A stretch of 64,000 nt of DNA from Magnetaquicoccus sp039908525. Its GTDB lineage: Bacteria; Pseudomonadota; Magnetococcia; Magnetococcales; Magnetaquicoccaceae. This document shows positions 19,413-26,577 of this stretch, one piece after another. The notes beneath the pieces are model-generated. The model worked only from the letters and a program-made list of their open reading frames with translations, did no database searches and was not told the origin of the DNA. Each line of letters begins with the position of its first letter. Within the stretch, counting starts at the first letter, position 1. The stretch covers positions 62,001 to 126,000 of the forward strand of contig JAMOAY010000008.1 of assembly GCA_039908525.1 (NCBI GenBank), given 5' to 3'. Made by a program: the position numbers and the translations under genes.

Positions 19413-20123
19413 TCAGTCCTGATCCGGCAACTCCCGGCCTCCATCGGCCACCTCATCCTGGGGCTCGGGCACGGCGACCGGTGAGGAGGGAATACGCTTC
19501 CGCGTCGCCGTGGTGGCCGCACCGGGCGCTGTCCCCCCTCCAGCCACCGCACCTTTGGGGTCCACGACAGCTGTCTCTGCCATACCCAAAAAGGTCACAT
19601 CGTAACGGGGATGGTCCCAGGCGGTCTGGGCAGAGTCCCTGGCGAACAGCCACCCCTCGTGCAAGGGTTGACCGTTGGCATCCTCCAACAGCACCCAGAC
19701 CGCCGGATTGAAGTAGCCCTCCGGGCCATGCACGGCCAACCCCTCCCGAATGATCAGATCCGGGGCAAAGGCCACGGGATACAGGACACCCCAAGGGGTG
19801 TGCGACCGTTGGCCGACCGGGGCGACCAAACGGAGGATTTTCAAGGTGCGCTTGTCCAATATCATGAAACGCAGGGAGGCGCCCGTGTGGTCGGCCGTCA
19901 TGGCGGCCGTCGGTCGCGCCCGACTGACGAGCGCATGGGGCGCCAGGGGCAAACGGTCCCGATCGCGCACCTCCAGAGAAAGATAGGCCGGTTCCTGCTT
20001 CTGTTCCGGTTGACAACCCGCCAGCAGAACGACACACGCCCACAGCGCCACGCGGCCCGCCCCCCCCGCGCAACACACGGACAACAGACCACGCAACAGG
20101 AAAAGAGAGGAAGGTCGCAACAC
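19413..20123 (-). CDS. DUF2155 family lipoprotein
   Basis: 236 residues, GTG start. The N-terminus has a hydrophobic signal ending in the lipobox VLLAGCQ, so it is probably a lipoprotein. The central region (RFMILDKRTLKILRLVAPVG through YFNPAVWVLLEDA and GWLFARDSA...WDHPRYDV) matches the alphaproteobacterial DUF2155 pattern, in which a protein is wrapped around conserved Trp and aromatic residues. The C-terminal 50 residues are low-complexity, rich in Gly, Ala and Pro. Function is unknown. It lies between the two tRNA-Ser genes, 22 bases upstream of tadA, and may share its transcript. Confidence 0.7.
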   Translation of the reverse strand: MLRPSSLFLLRGLLSVCCAGGAGRVALWACVVLLAGCQPEQKQEPAYLSLEVRDRDRLPLAPHALVSRARPTAAMTADHTGASLRFMILDKRTLKILRLVAPVGQRSHTPWGVLYPVAFAPDLIIREGLAVHGPEGYFNPAVWVLLEDANGQPLHEGWLFARDSAQTAWDHPRYDVTFLGMAETAVVDPKGAVAGGGTAPGAATTATRKRIPSSPVAVPEPQDEVADGGRELPDQD

Positions 20124-20208
20124 GAATTTGACTTTTCAAGAAATCTCTTGTGAGGGGTGTGGCCCGCCGGCACCCGCGCAGCACACCAGGGAGATGCCCA
20201 TTCAAGAA

Positions 20209-20299
20209 TGGCGGAGAGAGAGGGATTCGAACCCTCGGTACCCTTTCGAGTACAACACCTTAGCAGGGTGCCGCCTTCAGCCAGCTCGGCCATCTCTCC
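20209..20299 (-). tRNA. tRNA-Ser (anticodon GCT)
   Basis: 91 nucleotides with encoded CCA. The acceptor GGAGAGA pairs with TCTCTCC, the anticodon arm CACC-CTGCTAA-GGTG gives GCT, and there is a long serine-type variable arm (TTGTACTCGAAAGGGTAC). It reads AGC/AGU codons. The 3' half is nearly identical to the tRNA-Ser(GGA) gene 1.4 kb away. A decayed integrase gene begins about 540 bases from its 5' side; integration normally uses the tRNA 3' end, so the two may be unrelated. Confidence 0.96.
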
Positions 20300-20843
20300 C
20301 AGGACGGGCAGGATGGCAAGAAACTCCCTCCTTGTCAACCCCAACCAGCAGCCGATCGATTTTTTCTTGTCCCCCCACTGTCAAAAATCAAACTTCCTGC
20401 CCCATCGGGAAGCCGCACCAGAGATTGGAAATGTCCATCCAGACCCCGGCCACAACGGCTTCCGCACAGCCCAGCCCCCATCCAGAATGGCATCCTGCCC
20501 TCCCTGGAGGATCCCTCCTTTCCGAATCAATCAAATTGGCACCACGAATGCATACTCTCCTGCACGCCTGACCCGGAGCACCATACCCCCGCTGCGTGCA
20601 CATACGAACGAAAGAGCCATACCTGCAAAGAGATATCGGGGGCTGGGCGTGAAGGGTCAGGCATGTACCGCCGCACGGTGGCGATGCACGTTGCGCCGCC
20701 GCACCCGGCATCTGCCGCGTGTCCTGCTGGCAATAAAACAACTTTGGAAATGTTTTTCCAATATCTTGCATCATTTGCCAGCAAGACCGCTCAATAAACG
20801 ACAAATGTCATATCATGTCCCTTGCAACAAAATGGAGTATCCC
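20300..20843. other. Gene-free stretch between tRNA-Ser and the truncated integrase
   Basis: About 540 bases without a convincing gene. Open frames on both strands are short, lack ribosome-binding sites and resemble no family I know. A short inverted repeat TTGGAAATGTTTTTCCAA lies near 20752-20769, and the base composition becomes more A+T-rich towards the integrase start. It probably represents decayed mobile-element DNA plus the integrase promoter region. Confidence 0.5.
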
Positions 20844-21680
20844 ATGGAGGTTTTGCCAACACCCGTCGCCCAGGGCATTGAATTTCCCGCTCAACTGGGC
20901 TTTTCCAACTCTGGCGTCTTAGCAGACAATACCCGCATGGCCTACTGGGGAGATTTGCGTCGATATGTTGACTGGGGGGGATCGGTGCCATCCGCTTCCA
21001 AGACGGTCGCCGCGTATCTGATGGCCCATGCAGGCACACACAAGTATGCCACCCTGGTGCGTTGGAAGGTCTCCATCGGCAAGGCGCACACCAACCAGGG
21101 GCTGGATGACCCGACCAAATCCGATGCGGTGCACACGGTGCTCACGGGCATCCGTCGCAGTCATGGCAAGGAGCAACGCAAGGTCTCGCCACTGCTCAAG
21201 GAGCAGGTGCTGGCGATCGTGGGCACCCTGGGGGACCGGCTCAAGGATAAACGGGACAAGGCTTTGATCCTGACCGGATTCGCTGCGGGGTTGCGCCGTT
21301 CGGAGCTGACCACACTGACCGTGGCCGACCTGCGCACCATCCGGGAAGGGGTTGATATTCACCTTCCGGAGGGCAACGCCGTCCTCCTGCATGCGCGTGG
21401 TTCCGTCTGTGCTGTACGTGCCCTGAAGGATTGGCTGACCACCGCCCACATTGAGGAGGGACCTGTGTTCCAGGGTATCAATCGGCATGGGCAGCGTTCG
21501 GGCAGCCCCCTGACGGGTCACGGGGTCGCCCTTATCGTCAAGGAGCGGGTCCAGGCGATCGGCCTGGACCCCGCCCAATACAGCGGATTCAGTTTGCGCG
21601 CCGGGCTGGTCGCAAGCTCCGTGGCCGCCGGCATCCCTTTCCGTCTGGTCAACACCTTGCAGGGTCCGGGGATTCTGTAG
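20844..21680 (+). pseudogene. Tyrosine recombinase/integrase, truncated before the catalytic tyrosine
   Basis: 278 residues from the ATG at 20844, preceded by GGAG at six-base spacing. An N-terminal SAM-like core-binding domain (NTRMAYWGDLRRYVDW) is followed by the catalytic domain with the first active-site Arg in GFAAGLRRSELTTLTV. The second box reads GFSLRAGLVASS, so the usual HxxR has Phe instead of His but keeps Arg. The protein then stops at LVNTLQGPGIL, about 30 residues short, and no tyrosine box is encoded. The stop falls at the edge of a palindromic repeat element, which seems to have replaced the 3' end. It should be inactive as a recombinase. Confidence 0.8.
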
Positions 21681-21684
21681 CTGG

Positions 21685-21731
21685 CGGGGCTTTGCCCCGT
21701 ACCCCACCAGGAGGGGATAATCCCCTCCTGG
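21685..21731. repeat. Palindromic intergenic repeat, copy 1
   Basis: Two adjacent hairpins: CGGGGCTTTGCCCCG (21685-21699) and CCAGGAGGGGATAATCCCCTCCTGG (21707-21731), joined by TACCCCA. The same layout (GGGGCTTTGCCCC, then ACCCCACCAG, then a GATAAT-centred hairpin, then TGGACC) recurs at about 24686 and 33231. It begins at the stop codon of the truncated integrase and ends near GTAGTTTGC, with related ends in the other copies. Confidence 0.7.
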
Positions 21732-21863
21732 ACCTCCCTGGTAGTTTGCTCCCCCTCAAAAACTCACAGCCTTTTTCACACCCCGCCCAACCGCTCCGGA
21801 TTCTCCGTCACACTCTTGACGTTTTTCAGCGTTTTCTGAAAAAATTCCGTCAAACCTCATCAC

Positions 21864-22127
21864 ATGAGATGGCCATGGATGACCAAAGCCATCCTGTTGA
21901 CAGAAGGCTACAGAGCCTCTATGCTGAAAGGGATTTTGTTGCTGTTCCATACCAACCAAAAGAAGAGAGCAAAACGTCTCTTGCCGTCCAATGCGTTTGT
22001 AACCTTAAGCAAAGCAACCGGTCGACTCTCTGGCATGGGGCGGGTTGAGTTCCTGTTGGCTGCGAGCCGTGCCGGTGTGCCGGTAGTGGATTTAAGCCGG
22101 GACGAGGTGGATGAAGAGTTTGCATGA
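21864..22127 (+). pseudogene. Remnant of a UPF0175-like antitoxin gene
   Basis: An 87-codon frame. Only the C-terminal half resembles a known family: LSGMGRVEFLLAASRAGVPV followed by VDLSRDEVDEEF looks like the end of UPF0175 antitoxins, in which a short helix-turn-helix is followed by a toxin-binding tail. The N-terminal half shows no family similarity and probably lies beyond a breakpoint. The stop overlaps the start of a broken PIN toxin by ATGA, the usual order and coupling of such pairs. Similarity is judged by eye and is moderate. Confidence 0.4.
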
Positions 22128-22228
22128 TCATGCTGAACCGCGCTGTCATCAACACCGGCCCGCTGGTGGCTCTGTCTCTGTCAGACGCTGTCATTGCGGC
22201 GGCCTGCAAAGCCGACAAGAGAGGGTGA
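22124..22228 (+). pseudogene. Remnant of a PIN-domain (DUF3368-like) toxin with internal deletion
   Basis: A 34-codon frame starting at the ATG that overlaps the antitoxin remnant stop. The first part, NRAVINTGPLVALS, is the N-terminal strand of PIN toxins with its metal-binding residue region, although Thr stands where Asp or Ala-Ser is usual. It jumps directly to LSDAVIAAACKA, which looks like a PIN C-terminal helix. About 100 residues between them are missing. The short duplicated LS at the junction fits a deletion between small repeats. Not expected to be functional. Confidence 0.45.
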
Positions 22229-22316
22229 GTATTGGTTCTCCCCACAGCATTGGAGCGGCCGGGGAAATGTGCTACCATCCCGCCAGAGATCCTCAATCAG
22301 GTGAGAGAGAGCTACC

Positions 22317-23696
22317 ATGCCATCCACACCCACGCCATCCCCGCACACCATCCGGCAATGGTTGCAGGCCTGCTCCGTCTATACCGAAAGAAGGGTTCTC
22401 TGCATCCTGTTGCTGGGATTTTCCAGTGGCCTGCCCCTGGCGCTCACCTTTGGCACCCTCTCCCTGTGGCTGGCGGAAGATGGCATCAGCAAAACCTCGA
22501 TCGGGCTGTTCGCCCTGGCAGGCGTACCCTACACCTTCAAATTCTTGTGGTCGCCCCTGGTGGACCAACTGCCCATCCCCCTGTTGACCCCCTGGCTGGG
22601 TCGCCGCCGCAGCTGGGCGCTGCTCACCCAGGTGGCCTTGATGATCTCCCTCTTCCTGCTGGGTCTGAGCAAGCCCAGCGAATCCCCCTTGGCCACCGCC
22701 ATGCTGGCCCTCTGCACCGCCTTCTGGTCGGCCAGTCAAGATATTGTCATAGACGCTTATCGGGTCGAAATGCTTGAAGAACGGCAATACGGAGCCGGAG
22801 CGGCCATGTCGGTCCTCGGCTATCGATTGGGCATGCTGGTCTCGGGCGCTGTGGCACTCTATCTGGCAACTTTCTTTGGCTGGTTTCTCACCTACTCCCT
22901 GATGGCCGCCCTGATGAGCGTCGGGATCATCACCATCCTGCTCAACCCGGAACCAACCCCCGGAAAGGGCGCCGAATGGCAGACCCAGGATGATAAAACA
23001 CCCTTCCTGTTCAAAAAATTATTCCAGAAACAAGGGCGCACAGGTCGGCTTATGGCCTGGATCGGCAGGGCGGTCATCGCCCCTTTCGCCGATTTCATGC
23101 GCCGCGAGAACTGGGGCATCATCTTGCTGTTCATCCTGTTCTATAAACTGGGAGACACCCTGGCAGGGGTGATGAGCAACCCGTTCTATCTGGAGCTCTC
23201 CTTTTCAAAAATTGACATCGCCAATATCAGCAAGATCTTTGGTCTGGCCGCAACCCTGGTGGGCAGCATCGCGGGCGGGGTGATGGTCAGCCGCATGGGC
23301 ATCATGAAACCATTGATGTATTGTGGTATCTTACAGATGCTGTCCAACCTCATGTTCGTGCTGTTGGCCCAAGCCGGACACAATCTCGCGCTCCTCACCC
23401 TGACCATTGGCGTAGAAAATTTCAGCAGCGGCATGGGCACGGCGGTGTTTGTTGCCTATCTCTCCTCGTTGTGCAATATTGCCTACACGGCGACACAATA
23501 CGCGCTGTTGACCTCGTTCATGGCCTTTGGCCGAACCTTGCTGGCCTCCTTTGGTGGCACCATGGCCGACCATATGAGCTGGACCGCCTTCTTTCTGGTG
23601 ACCACCCTGGCCGCCCTGCCGGGTCTGGCCCTGTTATGGCTGATGATGCAGCGTTTTGCCGTCCATCCACTCCATCACGAGGAGATAAGTCAATGA
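22317..23696 (+). CDS. AmpG-family MFS permease (muropeptide-type transporter)
   Basis: 459 residues with about 12 predicted membrane segments. The first segment (LLLGFSSGLPLALTFGTLSL) and the LAGVPYTFKFLWSPLVDQ and SASQDIVIDAYRVE motifs are characteristic of AmpG-like permeases. Family members import anhydro-muropeptides for peptidoglycan recycling, and some relatives transport other substrates. The protein is inner-membrane. Its stop overlaps the start of the next small gene (ATGA). The start is chosen at MPSTPTPSPHTIRQW, the only in-frame ATG before the first membrane segment with a purine-rich upstream (GTGAGAGAGAG). Confidence 0.85.
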   Translation: MPSTPTPSPHTIRQWLQACSVYTERRVLCILLLGFSSGLPLALTFGTLSLWLAEDGISKTSIGLFALAGVPYTFKFLWSPLVDQLPIPLLTPWLGRRRSWALLTQVALMISLFLLGLSKPSESPLATAMLALCTAFWSASQDIVIDAYRVEMLEERQYGAGAAMSVLGYRLGMLVSGAVALYLATFFGWFLTYSLMAALMSVGIITILLNPEPTPGKGAEWQTQDDKTPFLFKKLFQKQGRTGRLMAWIGRAVIAPFADFMRRENWGIILLFILFYKLGDTLAGVMSNPFYLELSFSKIDIANISKIFGLAATLVGSIAGGVMVSRMGIMKPLMYCGILQMLSNLMFVLLAQAGHNLALLTLTIGVENFSSGMGTAVFVAYLSSLCNIAYTATQYALLTSFMAFGRTLLASFGGTMADHMSWTAFFLVTTLAALPGLALLWLMMQRFAVHPLHHEEISQ

Positions 23697-24004
23697 GCCT
23701 GTTGCTTGAATTTTCCATGACCCCTCTGGACAAGGGGGAGAGCGTCAGCGGCTATGTCGCCCGTTCCCTGGATATTATTGACAAGAGCGGCCTGCCCTAC
23801 AAGCTCGGCCCCATGGGAACCTGTCTGGAAGGGGAGTGGGATGCCTGCATGGCGGTCGTCAAGGAGTGCCTGACGGCGATGCAGGCAGACTGCCGGCGGG
23901 TCACCTTCTCCATCAAGGCCGATTATCGCGCCGACCAGACAGACCGTCTGACCGGCAAAATGGCCAGTGTGACCCAGAAGGTGGGACGCCCGCTCCAGGT
24001 ATAA
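23693..24004 (+). CDS. MTH1187/YkoF-like thiamine-binding family protein
   Basis: 103 residues. MSLLLEFSMTPLDKGESVS, then YKLGPMGTCLEGEWDACMAVVKEC and CRRVTFSIKADYR, is the compact ferredoxin-like fold of the MTH1187/YkoF family (DUF77), some members of which bind thiamine or hydroxymethylpyrimidine. The ATG overlaps the upstream permease stop and has GAGGAGA in front. Coupling to an AmpG-like permease is suggestive of a shared small-molecule role, but the ligand cannot be read from the sequence. Confidence 0.85.
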   Translation: MSLLLEFSMTPLDKGESVSGYVARSLDIIDKSGLPYKLGPMGTCLEGEWDACMAVVKECLTAMQADCRRVTFSIKADYRADQTDRLTGKMASVTQKVGRPLQV

Positions 24005-24050
24005 GCCGGCCTCTGCCCCCATACAAACTTTTCCATCAAGGATGATCCTC

Positions 24051-24617
24051 ATGTCAGAAACTCCCGGACGCTCCACACTGCGGGGCTATCTGCAAAAAAT
24101 GCGCGGCGGCGGCAAAGGCATGCCGCCGGTGAGCGCCAGTGAGCTCTTCTGGTCCTGGTTGGGGGGAGTACTGGGCATCGGACTGGTGGCGGTGCTGGAT
24201 GCACGCTATTTTGCCCCGGCCGATGGGGCGCTGATCATCGGCTCCTTCGGAGCGTCCGCCGTGCTGATCTATGGCGCCCCCGGCAGTCCCCTGGCCCAAC
24301 CGCGCAATCTGGTGGGCGGCCATGTGGTCTCTGCCATCGTCGGGGTCGCCCTGTTCCAGTGGCTGGGCAGCGTGCCCTGGCTGGCCGCCGCCTTGGCGGT
24401 CTCCCTGGCCATTGTCTGCATGCATCTCACCCGAACCCTCCACCCACCGGGCGGCGCTACCGCCCTGATTGCGGTGATCGGTTCGGCACAGATCCATCAG
24501 CTGGGCTTTCTCTATGTGCTGGCACCCGCCGGTCTGGGCGCCCTCTGCTTGATGCTGGTGGCCCTGTTGATCAACAATCTGGCACCCACCCGGCAGTACC
24601 CGCTGTTCTGGTGGTAG
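24051..24617 (+). CDS. HPP family integral membrane protein
   Basis: 188 residues from the ATG at 24051, which has AAGGA at about nine-base spacing. Four or five membrane segments follow a 30-residue cytoplasmic start. The signature TRTLHPPGGATALIAVIG names the HPP family, and the protein ends NNLAPTRQYPLFWW. Some HPP proteins have been linked to nitrite transport in plastids and cyanobacteria; a role here is not established. The gene is 46 bases downstream of the MTH1187-like gene and probably in the same operon. Confidence 0.88.
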   Translation: MSETPGRSTLRGYLQKMRGGGKGMPPVSASELFWSWLGGVLGIGLVAVLDARYFAPADGALIIGSFGASAVLIYGAPGSPLAQPRNLVGGHVVSAIVGVALFQWLGSVPWLAAALAVSLAIVCMHLTRTLHPPGGATALIAVIGSAQIHQLGFLYVLAPAGLGALCLMLVALLINNLAPTRQYPLFWW

Positions 24618-24662
24618 ACCGGCGATTGTGGATGCCGGCCTTGATCGTTGTTGGGACCACAA

Positions 24663-24730
24663 CGGGGGCTTCGCCCCCGACCCCCCAGGGGCTTTGCCCC
24701 TGGACCCCACCAGGGGGATAATCTCCCTGG
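24663..24730. repeat. Palindromic intergenic repeat, copy 2
   Basis: Three hairpins in a row: CGGGGGCTTCGCCCCCG (24663-24679), CAGGGGCTTTGCCCCTG (24686-24702) and CCAGGGGGATAATCTCCCTGG (24710-24730). The second and third, with ACCCCACCAG between, match the layout of copies 1 and 3. They lie between convergent genes, so transcription-ending or mRNA-protecting roles are possible. Confidence 0.7.
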
Positions 24731-24774
24731 ACCCGTAATAGCAAAAACTATTAAAAAAGAAGGGTGGAGGGGGT

Positions 24775-24804
24775 CTGGGGGAGGCGGTTCACCGCCTCCC
24801 CCAG
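24775..24804. terminator. Bidirectional hairpin between convergent genes
   Basis: A perfect 14-base-pair inverted repeat (CTGGGGGAGGCGGT, two-base loop, ACCGCCTCCCCCAG) lies between the HPP gene and the convergent ZorB-like gene. It is not followed by a clear T-tract. An A+T-rich stretch (24741-24757) precedes it. It may stop transcription from both sides or be a further member of the palindromic repeat family. Confidence 0.45.
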
Positions 24805-24837
24805 GGATGGCTGAAACGATGATCAAGGCATGGATGC

Positions 24838-25653
24838 CTACTGGGGCGGAGCCGTAATGATCGGGATCTCCAACCGCCCGGCGCTCTCCTCCACCGTGGG
24901 CGATGGCTCTGCCGGACGGTGGGACGGACTCCTCGCCGGCACGACCGCCTCGTCCAGACGGATGGCGCAACGACCCAGGGGCATGTTGGTCGGCGGCACG
25001 GCGTCACTGCCCAGATCATCGGCCAGACGAAACTCCAGCCGCACCTCCACCCGGCGGCTCTCATCCGCACTCTGTTTGATCCCGGTCACCGAAGCCCCGT
25101 CAATGATCAACAACCGGCGCAACTTCTCCTGTTGTCCCTCCGGCAGTTCGGCGGAAAAGAGTGCGCACACCACAGCCTGGGCCCGGTTAAGGCTCAAATT
25201 GACGTTGTACAGGTAACTGCCCTTGGCGTCGGTGTACCCCTCGATATGGATCCGCTTCAGCCAGTTTTTCTCCTTGTCCCGCGGCTCGGGCTCCAACTCC
25301 AGCAACAGGGGCACGAAGCTGCGCAGCGACTCCTGGGCCACCGCAGACAACTGGTAGCTGTTGAAAGCAAAATTGGCCTTCTCACCAAAACTGATGGTGT
25401 GGGTGGCCCGGTTGATCTCCAGATTCAAACTCTTGGCCTTGGCCCGCTCTTCCAGACGATCCAGCACCGCCTGGATGGCGGTGTCCCGCTCCTTTTTTTC
25501 CACCATCGGCCGCGAGGCAATGGCCACCATGGAGAGACTCATCACCACCAGAAACAGCATGGCCAGAGCGGTCATCAGATCGGCATAGCTGATCCAGAAC
25601 GGATTGCCTCCGTCTTCAACCTGTTTTTGCGCACGCTGGATGACTCTTGCCAC
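24838..25653 (-). CDS. ZorB-like MotB/OmpA-domain stator protein
   Basis: 271 residues, GTG start behind GAGGA. A short cytoplasmic start is followed by one membrane segment (PFWISYADLMTALAMLFLVV) carrying Asp25 in the place of the ion-binding Asp of MotB and ZorB. A short helix (about 50-75) leads to an OmpA-like peptidoglycan-binding domain (about 85-210) with IHIEGYTDAKGS, LNRAQAVVCALF and ESRRVEVRLEF. The tail is Pro-rich. With the ZorA-like protein encoded three genes upstream it would form an ion-driven stator in the inner membrane anchored to the wall. Ordinary MotB or TolR/ExbD roles are less likely given the partner's long tail. Confidence 0.8.
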   Translation of the reverse strand: MARVIQRAQKQVEDGGNPFWISYADLMTALAMLFLVVMSLSMVAIASRPMVEKKERDTAIQAVLDRLEERAKAKSLNLEINRATHTISFGEKANFAFNSYQLSAVAQESLRSFVPLLLELEPEPRDKEKNWLKRIHIEGYTDAKGSYLYNVNLSLNRAQAVVCALFSAELPEGQQEKLRRLLIIDGASVTGIKQSADESRRVEVRLEFRLADDLGSDAVPPTNMPLGRCAIRLDEAVVPARSPSHRPAEPSPTVEESAGRLEIPIITAPPQ

Positions 25654-25712
25654 GGATTCCTCGGTACTCTAAAGGGTTGGATGATACGGGGCGACACCCC
25701 GGAAGCGGGTGC

Positions 25713-26576
25713 TCACACGACAGACTGAGCCTTGTGCCACAACGCCACCATCTGGACATCTTCCAAGGCGAACAGCTGCTGGCAATGAGGTTTGAAGGCC
25801 ATCCACTCCCACGCCATCAGATCCCCCTCCATCCATTCGGCCATCGCCAGCATGGCATGCATCACCACATACTTGCGCTCCCGGACCGGCCGACCGGCAA
25901 AGGCATCCACACGATGGTGCTCCTCGACCACATAAACCAGCGATTTGGGCAGTTGCCAACTCTCCAGCAGCAAAGCGCCCAACAGGGCATGGTGGGTCTG
26001 ATAGCGCTCCTCTTCCAGGGTTTCCAGGCTCTGTCCACTCTCCGCACGATCCATCGCGAGCAGATCCATGTAATCTGCAAAACGGTCCAACAGCACCAGC
26101 TGACCACAATCATGAAACAGACCCAGAACATACGCCTCATCCTGCGGCACGGTGGGCAGATTGCCGTTCTTGAGGTTCGGGGAGAGGCCGGCCAACTCCT
26201 GGGAGAGCCATGCCAGCAGGCGCGCCGCACGCACGCTTTTGAGACGCATCTTTTGCATCCCACTCTCTTTCCTGACAATGGCCGCACTCAAAAACAGCTC
26301 ATGGGTGATCTCGCGCAGCTTCTCCTGACCCAGCAGCACCATGGCCACCTCCACGGATTCCACCTTGCGGGTGTGGCCCGTCAACAAGGTGTTGGCCGCC
26401 TTCAGTATCTGGGCAACAAGGGCCATGTCCCGCAGAATGGCTGCCGTTACCTGCAGAGGATTCTGCACAAAGGTCTGCTGGGTCTTCATGGCCTCCAGCA
26501 TATCCGTGGGTCGGGTCGGTATCGAAAATCCCCGCACCAGTCTCTGTGACTCTTTCAGGTTCAGCCCGTGGCCCAT
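25713..26576 (-). CDS. HDOD-domain signalling protein
   Basis: 287 residues. The HDOD pattern covers about 20-240: LQVTAAILRDMALVAQIL, VESVEVAMVLLGQEKLREI, then AYVLGLFHDCGQLVLL and HHALLGALLLESWQLPKSL. Unlike many HDOD proteins it keeps an adjacent His155-Asp156, so hydrolase activity of the HD type cannot be excluded, though other metal ligands are unclear. No membrane segment. The ATG lies one base after the stop of the CYTH/CHAD gene, and the ZorB-like gene follows 59 bases later, so it is embedded in the stator operon. HDOD proteins usually act as regulatory modules in stress or second-messenger pathways. Confidence 0.85.
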   Translation of the reverse strand: MGHGLNLKESQRLVRGFSIPTRPTDMLEAMKTQQTFVQNPLQVTAAILRDMALVAQILKAANTLLTGHTRKVESVEVAMVLLGQEKLREITHELFLSAAIVRKESGMQKMRLKSVRAARLLAWLSQELAGLSPNLKNGNLPTVPQDEAYVLGLFHDCGQLVLLDRFADYMDLLAMDRAESGQSLETLEEERYQTHHALLGALLLESWQLPKSLVYVVEEHHRVDAFAGRPVRERKYVVMHAMLAMAEWMEGDLMAWEWMAFKPHCQQLFALEDVQMVALWHKAQSVV

Positions 26577-26577
26577 G

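Noticed and set aside
20209..21680. tRNA-Ser(GCT) as the attachment site of an intact integrated element.
   Set aside because: The integrase remnant lies on the 5' side of the tRNA, the gene is truncated, and I found no duplicated tRNA 3' end downstream to serve as the second att site.
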